A DNA stretch of 64,000 nucleotides from Bacteroidota bacterium (lineage in GTDB: Bacteria; Bacteroidota; Ignavibacteria; Ignavibacteriales; Ignavibacteriaceae): the NCBI GenBank assembly GCA_021777835.1, contig JAJYDC010000008.1, positions 1 through 64,000 of the forward strand, in the 5' to 3' direction. This document shows, piece after piece, positions 38,235 through 46,759 of this stretch; positions within the stretch are counted from its first letter, which is position 1; the number at the start of each line of letters is the position of its first letter. Below the pieces are notes generated by a model. It worked only from the letters and a program-made list of their open reading frames with translations, ran no database searches and was not told the origin of the DNA. Position numbers and translations under genes: made by a program.

Positions 38235-39257
38235 ATGTCTGTAATTGAAGCGGATTCATATTTCTCAATAAAATTTGAAAATGACAGGTTTATTTTCCTG
38301 GATCAAACTAAACTTCCTCTGCAGGAAGTTTATGTTGAGACTGACGATTATAATAGGATTGCCGAAGCAATAGAACGACTTGAAGTAAGAGGCGCTCCGG
38401 CAATAGGAATTTCCGCTGCATATGCTTTAGCTCTCTCACTGAAGGATATATCTTCTGATAAATCAGTCGATAGGTTTTATTCTGCTTATAAGCGATTGGA
38501 AAAAACAAGACCTACAGCCGTTAATCTGTTTTATGCGCTTACTGAAATCAAGAAGGTTTTTGAAAGCAATACTGAATCGCAGAGTTTATACCAAACAATT
38601 TTAACTAGAGCAAAAGAAATTCATCAGAATGATATTGCCTTTTGCGATAAAATAGGTGAGAACGGCTCTAAATTATTTTTGAAAAAGTCTAAAGTACTAA
38701 CCCATTGCAATACAGGAAAACTTGCTACCGGCGGGGATGGGACTGCATTTAATGTTATTAAGAAAGCCTTTAAGTTAGGACTGGTAAATTTTGTTTATGC
38801 CGACGAAACCCGCCCTTTGCTGCAAGGCTCAAGATTAACTGCATTTGAGCTTGAGAAGAACGGAATTCCGTTTGCAATTCAGACAGACTCAATGGCGGCA
38901 GTATTAATGCAGCAAAACAAGGTTGACCTGGTAATTACAGGCGCCGATAGAATTGCACTAAACGGGGATACTGCTAATAAAATCGGGACGTATAACCTTG
39001 CCGTATTATGTAATTATCATAACGTTCCTTTTTATATTGCAGCACCGACTACAACAATCGATAGAACTATCCCGACAGGCAGCGATATTAAAATCGAATA
39101 TAGAAATAAAAATGAGATAACCAATTTTAACGGAAATCAGGTTACTCCGCCAAATTACGAAGCCTTTTCGCCTGCCTTTGATGTGACTCCGTCTCATTTA
39201 ATATCAGGAATCATAACTGAAGAAACAATATATTTTTTCCCTTATAACTTTCTTTAA
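38235..39257 (+). CDS. mtnA: Methylthioribose-1-phosphate isomerase
   Basis: Converts 5-methylthioribose 1-phosphate to the ribulose form in methionine salvage. Blocks: VRGAPAIGISAAYALALSL, THCNTGKLATGGDGTAFNVI with the catalytic Cys, YADETRPLLQGSRLTAFEL and ITGADRIALNGDTANKIGTY with the catalytic Asp. 340 residues is normal. The Cys loop reads NTGKLATGGDG where the family commonly has NAGxLATxGYG, a small variation. No other salvage gene lies in the window. The stop overlaps the recO start by one base. Confidence 0.95.
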   Translation: MSVIEADSYFSIKFENDRFIFLDQTKLPLQEVYVETDDYNRIAEAIERLEVRGAPAIGISAAYALALSLKDISSDKSVDRFYSAYKRLEKTRPTAVNLFYALTEIKKVFESNTESQSLYQTILTRAKEIHQNDIAFCDKIGENGSKLFLKKSKVLTHCNTGKLATGGDGTAFNVIKKAFKLGLVNFVYADETRPLLQGSRLTAFELEKNGIPFAIQTDSMAAVLMQQNKVDLVITGADRIALNGDTANKIGTYNLAVLCNYHNVPFYIAAPTTTIDRTIPTGSDIKIEYRNKNEITNFNGNQVTPPNYEAFSPAFDVTPSHLISGIITEETIYFFPYNFL

Positions 39258-39994
39258 TGAGCGAAATAATAAAAACCGAAGCCGTAGTTTTGAGTAAAAT
39301 AAAATACGGTGACACAAGTTATATCATTTCTCTTTATACAAAAGGGTTAGGGAAAATCTCGGCTATTGTAAAGGGCGCCAGAAGCCCAAAATCGAAATTA
39401 GGCTTAGTAACCGATCCAGTAAATCACCTTCAAATAGTCCTATATAAAAAAGATACCCGGGAGCTTCAAATAATCTCTAGTGCTGATTTAATTTCAAACT
39501 TTACCGAACTCAAGAGTGATTTTGAAAAGTTAAAGTATTCCCAGGCAATTATAGAACTAGTAAAAAAATTAACCGTTGATCATGAAGTAAATTCAAAATT
39601 ATATGACGGTATAGTTAGAATCCTAGAACTTTTAAATACATCAAATGAGAAACCAAATATTCTGTTCGGAAGATTCTTTCTTTTCTTCCTTGGTGAATTG
39701 GGTTATGAAATGTCACTTGATAGATGTTCTTCATGTGGAAAACCGCTTGATCCTAAAGACGGTCTATCGTTTAATTTTAGTACAGGTATTTTGTGTCACG
39801 TCTGCCGGAATGACAAAGCCGAATCTTATATATTTACATCGGAACTTTTTAACTACCTCTATTGTCTAAAAAGCAGAAAAAAAATAGAAGCTCAAGAAAA
39901 ATTAGCGGATAATGCTATTACATTCCTTGAAAGTTATTTGAAGTATCATGTACCTGATTTCAAAGGAATTCAATCATTACAAATTTATAAGTAA
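39257..39994 (+). CDS. recO: DNA repair protein RecO
   Basis: 245 residues. N-terminal OB-fold (IIKTEAVVLSKIKYGDTSYIISLYTKGLGK then GARSPKS), a helical middle and a zinc finger (CSSCGKPLDPKDGLSFNFSTG then CHVC). RecO loads RecA on SSB-coated gaps together with RecR. It overlaps mtnA by one base, so it is translationally coupled to it. Confidence 0.95.
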   Translation: MSEIIKTEAVVLSKIKYGDTSYIISLYTKGLGKISAIVKGARSPKSKLGLVTDPVNHLQIVLYKKDTRELQIISSADLISNFTELKSDFEKLKYSQAIIELVKKLTVDHEVNSKLYDGIVRILELLNTSNEKPNILFGRFFLFFLGELGYEMSLDRCSSCGKPLDPKDGLSFNFSTGILCHVCRNDKAESYIFTSELFNYLYCLKSRKKIEAQEKLADNAITFLESYLKYHVPDFKGIQSLQIYK

Positions 39995-40068
39995 GAGGTT
40001 AATTGAAGATTTTTACCAATGCAATAGTGCAGAGTTAATAATTAAAAAATTTAAACGGAGAAAATAAA

Positions 40069-41553
40069 ATGAAGTCTAAAGGTTTTTGGAGCGCAATTGC
40101 TTTGATAACAGTAGGGATTGTATTCGGTGCAATCTTAGTGTCAGGATTTAGCTTGGTTCGACCAAGTTATGCCGATATTAGACTAGGTGCGCCGAATGCA
40201 CCGGTAAATTTGGATGCTGATGCATCTTCATTCAGTAAAGCATTTATTGAAGTTGCAAAAAATGTAACACCTGAAATTGTTCAAATTTCTGTTGTTGCAA
40301 AGACTGAACAGAACCCTCATGGAAATTTCTTTTTCTTCCCATTCCAAAATATGCCTAAAGAAGAAGAGGGCTCGGGAAGCGGTATTATAATATCACCAGA
40401 TGGTTATATTGTAACTAATAATCACGTTGTTAAGAATGCCACATCAGTAAAAGTGACTCTATCCGACAAAAGAAATTATAGTGCAAAAGTTATAGGAACA
40501 GATCCATTAACGGATTTAGCGGTAATAAAGATAGATGCGCATAATTTACCGGCAGCTTATCTGGGTGATTCCGATAATCTGAAAGTCGGTCAATGGGTTA
40601 TGGCAATAGGCAATCCGCTAATGCTGACCTCAACGGTAACAGCTGGTATTGTTAGTGCCCTCGGCAGAGGCAGATTGGGCTTAATAAATAATAAATATGG
40701 TGTTGAAGATTACATACAGACTGATGCTGTAATTAATCCGGGTAATAGCGGCGGCGCATTGGTGGACTTATCCGGTGCTGTAATTGGAGTGAACTCTGCA
40801 ATCGCTACTAGCGGTACAGATAGTTTTATTGGTTATGGTTTCGCTATTCCAATTAATATTGTAAAGTCAGTTGCTAAGGATCTTATAGCTCACGGAAAAG
40901 TCGACAGAGGCTATATTGGAGTTGAAATTGGTGATGTTGATGATGCAATGGCTAAGTCTTTAGGTCTGGATAAGCCTGAAGGCGTTATTATTCAGGGTGT
41001 AGTTCCTGACGGAGCTGCTTCTAAGGTAGATATTAAGCCTGGCGACGTAATCTTAAAGATCGACGGAAAAAGTGTTGATAAATCAAATGATCTTCAAAGT
41101 TATATTGCATCCAAGACAGCCGGCACTACTGTTCACCTTTCAATCTTCCGTGATGGAAAGAATATAGAAAGAGATGTAACGTTAAAGGCTAAGAGTGATG
41201 AAAGCAGTGCAAAACCAGCGTCGGAAAGTAGTTCTTCAAGCGAAGATAATGAAAAGAAGTCAGTAACAAAACTTGATAACGTTGGTTTAACAGTACGAGA
41301 CTTAACATCTCAGGAAAAGACTGATTATAAAGTTAGCAACGGAGTAATGATTACTAATGTTGCTCAATATGGTAATGCACAGGATCAAGGACTATTTCAA
41401 GGAGTTGTAATTGTTGAGGCAAACAGAGAAAAGGTGAAGGATGCGTCGCAATTCAAAAAGATACTCGATAGTAAAAAAGGGTCGGCTGTATTGCTAAAGG
41501 TTGTAGATTCGAAAGGCAACAGCCGGTTTGTCGGATTAGACATTCCTAAATAG
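40069..41553 (+). CDS. degQ: Do-family periplasmic serine protease (HtrA/DegQ)
   Basis: 494 residues: membrane anchor or signal (FWSAIALITVGIVFGAILVSG), trypsin-like domain with catalytic His119 (TNNHVVKNA), Asp149 (DLAVIKID) and Ser227 (NPGNSGGALVD), and two PDZ domains (one opening GYIGVEIGDVDDAMAKSLGL, one after a Ser-rich linker around residues 380-400). A periplasmic quality-control protease and chaperone. The second PDZ is short. It has its own terminator downstream (41572-41603). Confidence 0.95.
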   Translation: MKSKGFWSAIALITVGIVFGAILVSGFSLVRPSYADIRLGAPNAPVNLDADASSFSKAFIEVAKNVTPEIVQISVVAKTEQNPHGNFFFFPFQNMPKEEEGSGSGIIISPDGYIVTNNHVVKNATSVKVTLSDKRNYSAKVIGTDPLTDLAVIKIDAHNLPAAYLGDSDNLKVGQWVMAIGNPLMLTSTVTAGIVSALGRGRLGLINNKYGVEDYIQTDAVINPGNSGGALVDLSGAVIGVNSAIATSGTDSFIGYGFAIPINIVKSVAKDLIAHGKVDRGYIGVEIGDVDDAMAKSLGLDKPEGVIIQGVVPDGAASKVDIKPGDVILKIDGKSVDKSNDLQSYIASKTAGTTVHLSIFRDGKNIERDVTLKAKSDESSAKPASESSSSSEDNEKKSVTKLDNVGLTVRDLTSQEKTDYKVSNGVMITNVAQYGNAQDQGLFQGVVIVEANREKVKDASQFKKILDSKKGSAVLLKVVDSKGNSRFVGLDIPK

Positions 41554-41571
41554 AACTAAATAAATAATTTC

Positions 41572-41603
41572 AAAAAACGCCCGGTTATTCGGGCGTTTTT
41601 TTT
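41572..41603 (+). terminator. Terminator of the Do-family protease gene
   Basis: AAAAAACGCCCG (41572-41583), six-base loop GTTATT, and CGGGCGTTTTTT with further T's: a perfect 12-bp stem with A-run and T-run, so it could work in both directions. It separates the protease gene from aroC. Confidence 0.93.
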
Positions 41604-41635
41604 ATATTTGTATAAAAATAAATTCAGGAAAATTA

Positions 41636-42847
41636 ATGATAAGATTTCTTACTGCAGGTGAATCGCACGGAAAAGCTTTAACGACAATTATTGAAGGATT
41701 TCCTTCAAATATTAAAATTGAGAATGAATATATTAACCTTCACCTAAAAAGAAGACAGGCTGGGTATGGAAGAGGCCTGAGGATGAAAATTGAAACTGAT
41801 ACAGCAGAAATATTATCAGGAATAAGATTTCAAAAAACTCTTGGCTCTCCTATTTCCTTACTAATAAAAAATCGCGATTGGGAAAATTGGACTGAGAAGA
41901 TGACTTCCGGTAAGCGAAAATCTATTGTTGAGAAAATAACAATCCCACGCCCGGGTCATGCTGATTTAGTAGGGGTGTCTAAATACAATTTTGATGATAT
42001 CAGAAATTCAATTGAAAGATCAAGTGCGCGTGAAACTGCAGCTAGAGTTGGAGCGGCTACTATAGCAAGAAGATTTTTAGAAGAATTCGGCATAAGCATA
42101 GGCAGCTTTGTTGAAAGTATTGGCGGTATCTACCCTAAACAGAATTTTGCTTCAAATCTATTTGATAATAAATTGCCCAAAGATTTTACAGGGTGGAGCT
42201 TATCCGCGAAAGCTGATAAAAGCGACGTTAGAGTGCTTGATGATGAGCATGAAAAGCTAATCATCAATAAAATTAAATTAGCTAAAAAAAGAGGCGATAC
42301 TTTAGGAGGAACATTTTTTGTTGTTGTTACAGGTGTGCCTCTAGGACTGGGTAGTTTTGTTCATTATGATACTAAACTAGATGCGGAATTAGCACAATCG
42401 GTAATGTCAATAAATGCAGTTAAAGCTGTGTCTATCGGTACCGGTTTTGAAACAGCAGAGAAATTTGGCTCAGAGTCACACGATGAAATTATTAAGAAAG
42501 GGGACTTGATTACACGGAAGACAAATAGAGCAGGCGGAATTGAAGGTGGAACTTCAACAGGACTTCCGATAATAATTCGTGCAGCTATGAAGCCGATTGC
42601 AACTCTTATGAGCCCGATTGAAAGTGTTGATCTAAAAACTATGAAAGCTGTAGATGCAAGACGTGAAAGAAGTGATTTCGTTGCTGTACCGGCATGCGCT
42701 GTAATTGCTGAATCAATGGCAGCCTGGAGTATTGCTAAATTCTTTTTAGAGAAATTCGGCGGTGACTCTCTTGAAGAAACAAAGGATAATTATAATAATT
42801 ATACAAAGAAACTATTTACCCGGGTTAATAGAAATTTTAAAGGATAA
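41636..42847 (+). CDS. aroC: Chorismate synthase
   Basis: Last step of the shikimate pathway: EPSP to chorismate with reduced FMN. Signatures: TAGESHGKALTTIIEGFPS at residues 4-22, RPGHADL, RSSARETAARVGAATIARRFL and GIEGGTSTGLPIIIRAAMKPI plus DARRERSDF and VPACAVIAE. 403 residues is slightly longer than the E. coli enzyme and near the Gram-positive length. It is followed by the hydrolase gene 8 bases later. Confidence 0.97.
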   Translation: MIRFLTAGESHGKALTTIIEGFPSNIKIENEYINLHLKRRQAGYGRGLRMKIETDTAEILSGIRFQKTLGSPISLLIKNRDWENWTEKMTSGKRKSIVEKITIPRPGHADLVGVSKYNFDDIRNSIERSSARETAARVGAATIARRFLEEFGISIGSFVESIGGIYPKQNFASNLFDNKLPKDFTGWSLSAKADKSDVRVLDDEHEKLIINKIKLAKKRGDTLGGTFFVVVTGVPLGLGSFVHYDTKLDAELAQSVMSINAVKAVSIGTGFETAEKFGSESHDEIIKKGDLITRKTNRAGGIEGGTSTGLPIIIRAAMKPIATLMSPIESVDLKTMKAVDARRERSDFVAVPACAVIAESMAAWSIAKFFLEKFGGDSLEETKDNYNNYTKKLFTRVNRNFKG

Positions 42848-42855
42848 AGAATTTT

Positions 42856-43500
42856 ATGCTCGTTGTTAAGAAATTTGTATTCAATATATTTTATGAAAAT
42901 ACATATTTAATATGGGATGAAGCGACAAAGGAATGCGCGGTAATTGATGCAGGATGTTCCAATAAGGCTGAAGAGGGAGAATTAACTGCTTATGTGAATA
43001 AACATAACCTGATAGTAAAATACCACATAAATACTCATTGCCATATTGATCATGTTATGGGCAGCAAATTCATAAAAGAAAAATATAATCCAGTATATAT
43101 GATACCAAAATTGGACTTGCCATTACTTGAAAGAGCAGATACACAAGCTGCAGCATTTGGACTGTCTATAGAAACACCGCCGAAACCGGATAAATTTATT
43201 TCCACAGATGAAACAATATCAATTGGCGGCTCTGAGATAAAGTTTCTAAATACTCCCGGACATACGCCCGGAGAAGTTTGCCTTTATTTTACTAAGGAAA
43301 AGTTTTGCATGACCGGTGATGTACTTTTTCAAAAGAGCATTGGGAGAACCGATCTTTGGGGCGCTAATTATGAATCTTTAATTGATTCAATCAACACACA
43401 ATTATTAACTCTCCCTGACGATGTGTTGATTTATCCTGGACACGGCGAAAGCAGCAAGATTGGAATAGAGAAAATGGAGAACCCGTTCTTGTTGATATAA
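42856..43500 (+). CDS. Metallo-beta-lactamase-fold hydrolase (glyoxalase II-like)
   Basis: 214 residues. Metal-binding THCHIDHVMG, then TPGHTPGEVCLYF, MTGDVLFQKSIGRTD and YPGHGESSKIG: the set found in glyoxalase II-related thioester hydrolases. The QKSIGRTDL block and small size match the short YcbL-type enzymes. Cytoplasmic; the substrate is probably a glutathione-type or other thioester, not determined. It lies 8 bases after aroC and 73 bases before the ABC permease. Confidence 0.9.
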   Translation: MLVVKKFVFNIFYENTYLIWDEATKECAVIDAGCSNKAEEGELTAYVNKHNLIVKYHINTHCHIDHVMGSKFIKEKYNPVYMIPKLDLPLLERADTQAAAFGLSIETPPKPDKFISTDETISIGGSEIKFLNTPGHTPGEVCLYFTKEKFCMTGDVLFQKSIGRTDLWGANYESLIDSINTQLLTLPDDVLIYPGHGESSKIGIEKMENPFLLI

Positions 43501-43573
43501 AGGTGTTGTTTAGATATATTAATTTTCAAATATTTTCAAAGATATAATACTCTATCACCAAGCGGCATAATAA

Positions 43574-44329
43574 ATGAGCAAAATGGCTTATCGTAAAAAT
43601 TCGCGGATTATATTAAGTGGGTTATTTCTTATCTGGTTAATATTATTTGAATTTGTTTTCCCTGGTAACCGATTCCTTCCAAAGCCTTCAATAGTCTTCC
43701 TTTCTTTTAGTTCACTAATAAATGACTATCATCTTTTTAAGAACTTCGGAATTACAGTTTCTGAAATATACCTTGCTCTAATAATTTCATATTTCATTGA
43801 CTGGGCCTTGTGTAAGTATATCGCAGGATACGATTGGTTCTTCGGCACTTTAGATGCTTTCTATAAACTTTTCAAATTTCTTCCTGTTATAATCTTGGGA
43901 ATGTTTTTAATTCTGTGGTTTCCGAATTCTAACTTGACAGGATTTATATTTGCTCTATTTATTTTTATGATTCCAATGGCAGTTAAAATTAAGGAAGAAT
44001 CATACAAGGTAAAACCGGAGTATATTGAAGCAGCAGCTTCATTAGGCGCTACGAAAAACGAAATTACAAACAACATAGTCTGGAAAGCTGTGCAGCCTGC
44101 TCTATTTAATTATATCTTTGAACTTCATTACTTAGCTTGGCTCTTATTAATAGTTTTTGAATTCATGCGGGGCGCTTACGGCTTGGGCTCAATATTTAGA
44201 AATGCTCTGAATTACAAGGATTTATCTGCCTTATTTTCTATTAGTGTAATAACGGGAGTGACAATATTTGTTGGATTCTATATACTAAAATATCTAAAGA
44301 ATAAATTTATACACTGGAGTAATTTTTGA
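43574..44329 (+). CDS. ABC transporter permease (NitT/TauT-like)
   Basis: 251 residues with about six membrane helices and the EAA coupling loop EAAASLGATKNEITNNIVWKA at the cytoplasmic face, as in SsuC/TauC/ThiX-type importer permeases. It overlaps the ATPase gene by 4 bases (TTGA), so the two are coupled. No substrate-binding protein gene is nearby. The substrate is unknown; the family carries sulfonates, nitrate, bicarbonate and thiamine precursors. Confidence 0.88.
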   Translation: MSKMAYRKNSRIILSGLFLIWLILFEFVFPGNRFLPKPSIVFLSFSSLINDYHLFKNFGITVSEIYLALIISYFIDWALCKYIAGYDWFFGTLDAFYKLFKFLPVIILGMFLILWFPNSNLTGFIFALFIFMIPMAVKIKEESYKVKPEYIEAAASLGATKNEITNNIVWKAVQPALFNYIFELHYLAWLLLIVFEFMRGAYGLGSIFRNALNYKDLSALFSISVITGVTIFVGFYILKYLKNKFIHWSNF

Positions 44330-45102
44330 GCGTTAAGAATTCGATTTTAGAAATAAAGGACCTCAGCAAAGTCTTCCATGGTATAGCAGGTTCAAGTATC
44401 CATGTCTTGGATGGAATTAGCTTTACGATTGAACCCCTTGAAAACAATAACGGTTTGACTTCAATATTGTCTCCATCCGGAGCGGGTAAATCTTTTCTCC
44501 TAAAAATTATTTCCGCTATTGAGAAACCTTCAAGTGGTGAAGTTTTACTAAACGGTAAAAAATATGTTAAGCCCGGCGGAGGCATAGCGTACATTCCCGA
44601 AAAAGCATCTTCATTTCCTTGGATGAGCGTAAGCCAAAATATTGAATTTGCACTTAACCTCAGAGATATAAGTCAGGATGAAATTAAGAAAAGAAAAGAA
44701 GAACTAATCAACTTAGTTGGCTTGAGCGGTTATGAAAAACATTATCCGCATGAAAAAAGCTCGGGCTTTAGATTCAGGATAGCCCTGGCAAGAGCCCTTT
44801 CTGTGCATCCTGAAGTAATTTTATTAGATGAGTGCTTCAAGGGACTTCACAACGAATCTAAAAAGGAACTGTATAATTTAATTAAATCGGTCATTCATGA
44901 ATTAAAAGTAACCTTTATTTTAGCCACATCAAATATTCCGGAAGCAATAGAACTGTCAAGTAGGATTTTATTAATGAAAAGAAGGCCGGGTAAGATTATA
45001 AGACAAATAGATATGCTGGATTTTAATAAATCCCATCAAGGCGATAACAGGCATATTGAATTGAAAAACGAAATAGAAAAATCATTTGAAGCTATTCAAT
45101 GA
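44326..45102 (+). CDS. ABC transporter ATP-binding protein with degenerate signature
   Basis: 258 residues. Walker [10 protein letters not shown] (about 48-56) is intact; the Q-loop region reads [19 protein letters not shown]; but the signature motif is [14 protein letters not shown] where LSGGxxQR is expected, and Walker B is [11 protein letters not shown] with Cys in place of Pro. The start is TTG 44326, supported by GGAG upstream; the end overlaps the carboxylase gene by 4 bases (ATGA). It is related to SsuB/TauB/ThiZ. The signature lesion may reduce activity or alter pairing. Confidence 0.88.
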   Translation: MSVKNSILEIKDLSKVFHGIAGSSIHVLDGISFTIEPLENNNGLTSILSPSGAGKSFLLKIISAIEKPSSGEVLLNGKKYVKPGGGIAYIPEKASSFPWMSVSQNIEFALNLRDISQDEIKKRKEELINLVGLSGYEKHYPHEKSSGFRFRIALARALSVHPEVILLDECFKGLHNESKKELYNLIKSVIHELKVTFILATSNIPEAIELSSRILLMKRRPGKIIRQIDMLDFNKSHQGDNRHIELKNEIEKSFEAIQ

Positions 45103-46643
45103 AAAATAAAATTGAAGAACTAGAAAAGAAAAAAGAAAAGACAAGACTTGGCGGGGGGCAGGAGAAGATCGAAAGCCAGCATGCCAAGGGAAAACTTACC
45201 GCACGGGAAAGAATTGAAATTCTAGTCGATGAAAAAAGCTTTGAAGAAATTGATATGTTTGTCAAACATAGAGCCACCGATTTCGGCTTAAGCAAACAAC
45301 ATTACCCGGGCGACGGAGTAGTTACCGGATTTGCCAAAATAGACGGAAGACCGATTGCCTTATTTAGTCAAGATTTTACAGTGTTTGGCGGATCTTTATC
45401 GGAAACTCACGCTGAAAAAATAGTAAAGGTAATGGATATGGCGTTGAAGCTTGGTATCCCAGTCATAGGCTTAAATGATTCGGGAGGGGCAAGGATTCAA
45501 GAAGGAGTTGTAAGTCTTGGAGGCTATGCAGATATATTCCTGCGAAATACTTTAGCTTCAGGCGTAGTCCCTCAAATATCTGTCGTATTGGGACCTTGTG
45601 CCGGGGGTGCAGTTTATTCGCCGGCTATAACAGATTTTATATTTATGGTAAAAAATTCAAGCTATATGTTTGTAACAGGTCCTAACGTTGTCAAAACAGT
45701 GACTCATGAAGAAGTCAGCTTTGAAGATTTAGGAGGAGCGGAAACACATGCCACTAAAAGCGGTGTAGCTCATTTTATATATGACAACGAAGTAGAGGCA
45801 CTCTTAAATGTAAGACGATTGCTAGGTTACTTCCCTCTAAATTTTAAGGACAAGCCGGAGGATAAGCTGTTTGATTTTGAAAATCTTAAGCCTGAATTAA
45901 AGTTTGACGAAATTATCCCTGATAATCCAAACAAGCCTTATGATATGAAGCAAATTATAAATTTGCTGGTTGATAATAATGATTTTTTTGAAGTACATGC
46001 AAACTATGCTGAAAATATTATTACCGGATTTGCAAGAATCGGAGGCATTTCCATTGGAATAATTGCAAATCAGCCGGAAGTTCTGGCAGGTGTCCTTGAC
46101 ATAAATGCCTCGGTAAAAGGAGCTCGCTTTGTAAGGTTTTGCGATGCTTTTAATATACCGATATTGGTTTTGGAAGATGTACCCGGATTTTTACCCGGGA
46201 CAGAACAAGAATGGAACGGTATAATCCGGCATGGAGCAAAGTTGTTGTATGCGTTTGCCGAAGCCACTGTTCCAAAGGTTACTGTAATTACAAGAAAAGC
46301 TTACGGCGGTGCCTATGACGTTATGAACTCAAAGCATATCCGGGGCGATTTTAACTTTGCCTGGATTTCTGCAGAAATTGCTGTAATGGGTCCAAAAGGT
46401 GCCGTTGAAATAATATTCAAGAAAGAAATAGCTGCTTCTGATGATCCTGAGAAAGAATTAGAAAAGAAACTATCTGAATACATAGCAAAATTTGCAAACC
46501 CATACATTGCCGCTGAAAGAGGATTTATAGACGACATTATAGAACCAAAAGATACAAAAATAAAGCTCATTCAGGCATTTAAATTATTGAAGACAAAAGT
46601 GGACTCCAATCCACGAAAAAAACACGGCAATATCCCCCTTTAA
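45099..46643 (+). CDS. Acyl-CoA carboxylase carboxyltransferase (beta) subunit
   Basis: 514 residues, biotin-dependent carboxyltransferase of the propionyl-CoA/methylmalonyl-CoA type: [59 protein letters not shown] and [25 protein letters not shown]. It moves CO2 from carboxybiotin to an acyl-CoA. No biotin carboxylase or biotin-carrier gene lies here, so its partner is elsewhere. It overlaps the ABC ATPase by 4 bases. It could instead be the alpha subunit of a methylmalonyl-CoA decarboxylase. Confidence 0.93.
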   Translation: MKNKIEELEKKKEKTRLGGGQEKIESQHAKGKLTARERIEILVDEKSFEEIDMFVKHRATDFGLSKQHYPGDGVVTGFAKIDGRPIALFSQDFTVFGGSLSETHAEKIVKVMDMALKLGIPVIGLNDSGGARIQEGVVSLGGYADIFLRNTLASGVVPQISVVLGPCAGGAVYSPAITDFIFMVKNSSYMFVTGPNVVKTVTHEEVSFEDLGGAETHATKSGVAHFIYDNEVEALLNVRRLLGYFPLNFKDKPEDKLFDFENLKPELKFDEIIPDNPNKPYDMKQIINLLVDNNDFFEVHANYAENIITGFARIGGISIGIIANQPEVLAGVLDINASVKGARFVRFCDAFNIPILVLEDVPGFLPGTEQEWNGIIRHGAKLLYAFAEATVPKVTVITRKAYGGAYDVMNSKHIRGDFNFAWISAEIAVMGPKGAVEIIFKKEIAASDDPEKELEKKLSEYIAKFANPYIAAERGFIDDIIEPKDTKIKLIQAFKLLKTKVDSNPRKKHGNIPL

Positions 46644-46759
46644 TCATTATTTTAACTCGTTGCAAAACTAATAATTATCTGACTTTATGTGATTTTTTAC
46701 TTGATAAATACAAAAAGACGGGTTATATTGGAATATAAATTTTAAAAATAGGAGTGTTC

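Noticed and set aside
46754-46759. GTG start of mltD two codons earlier
   Set aside because: It lies inside the ribosome binding site; ATG 46760 is better placed.
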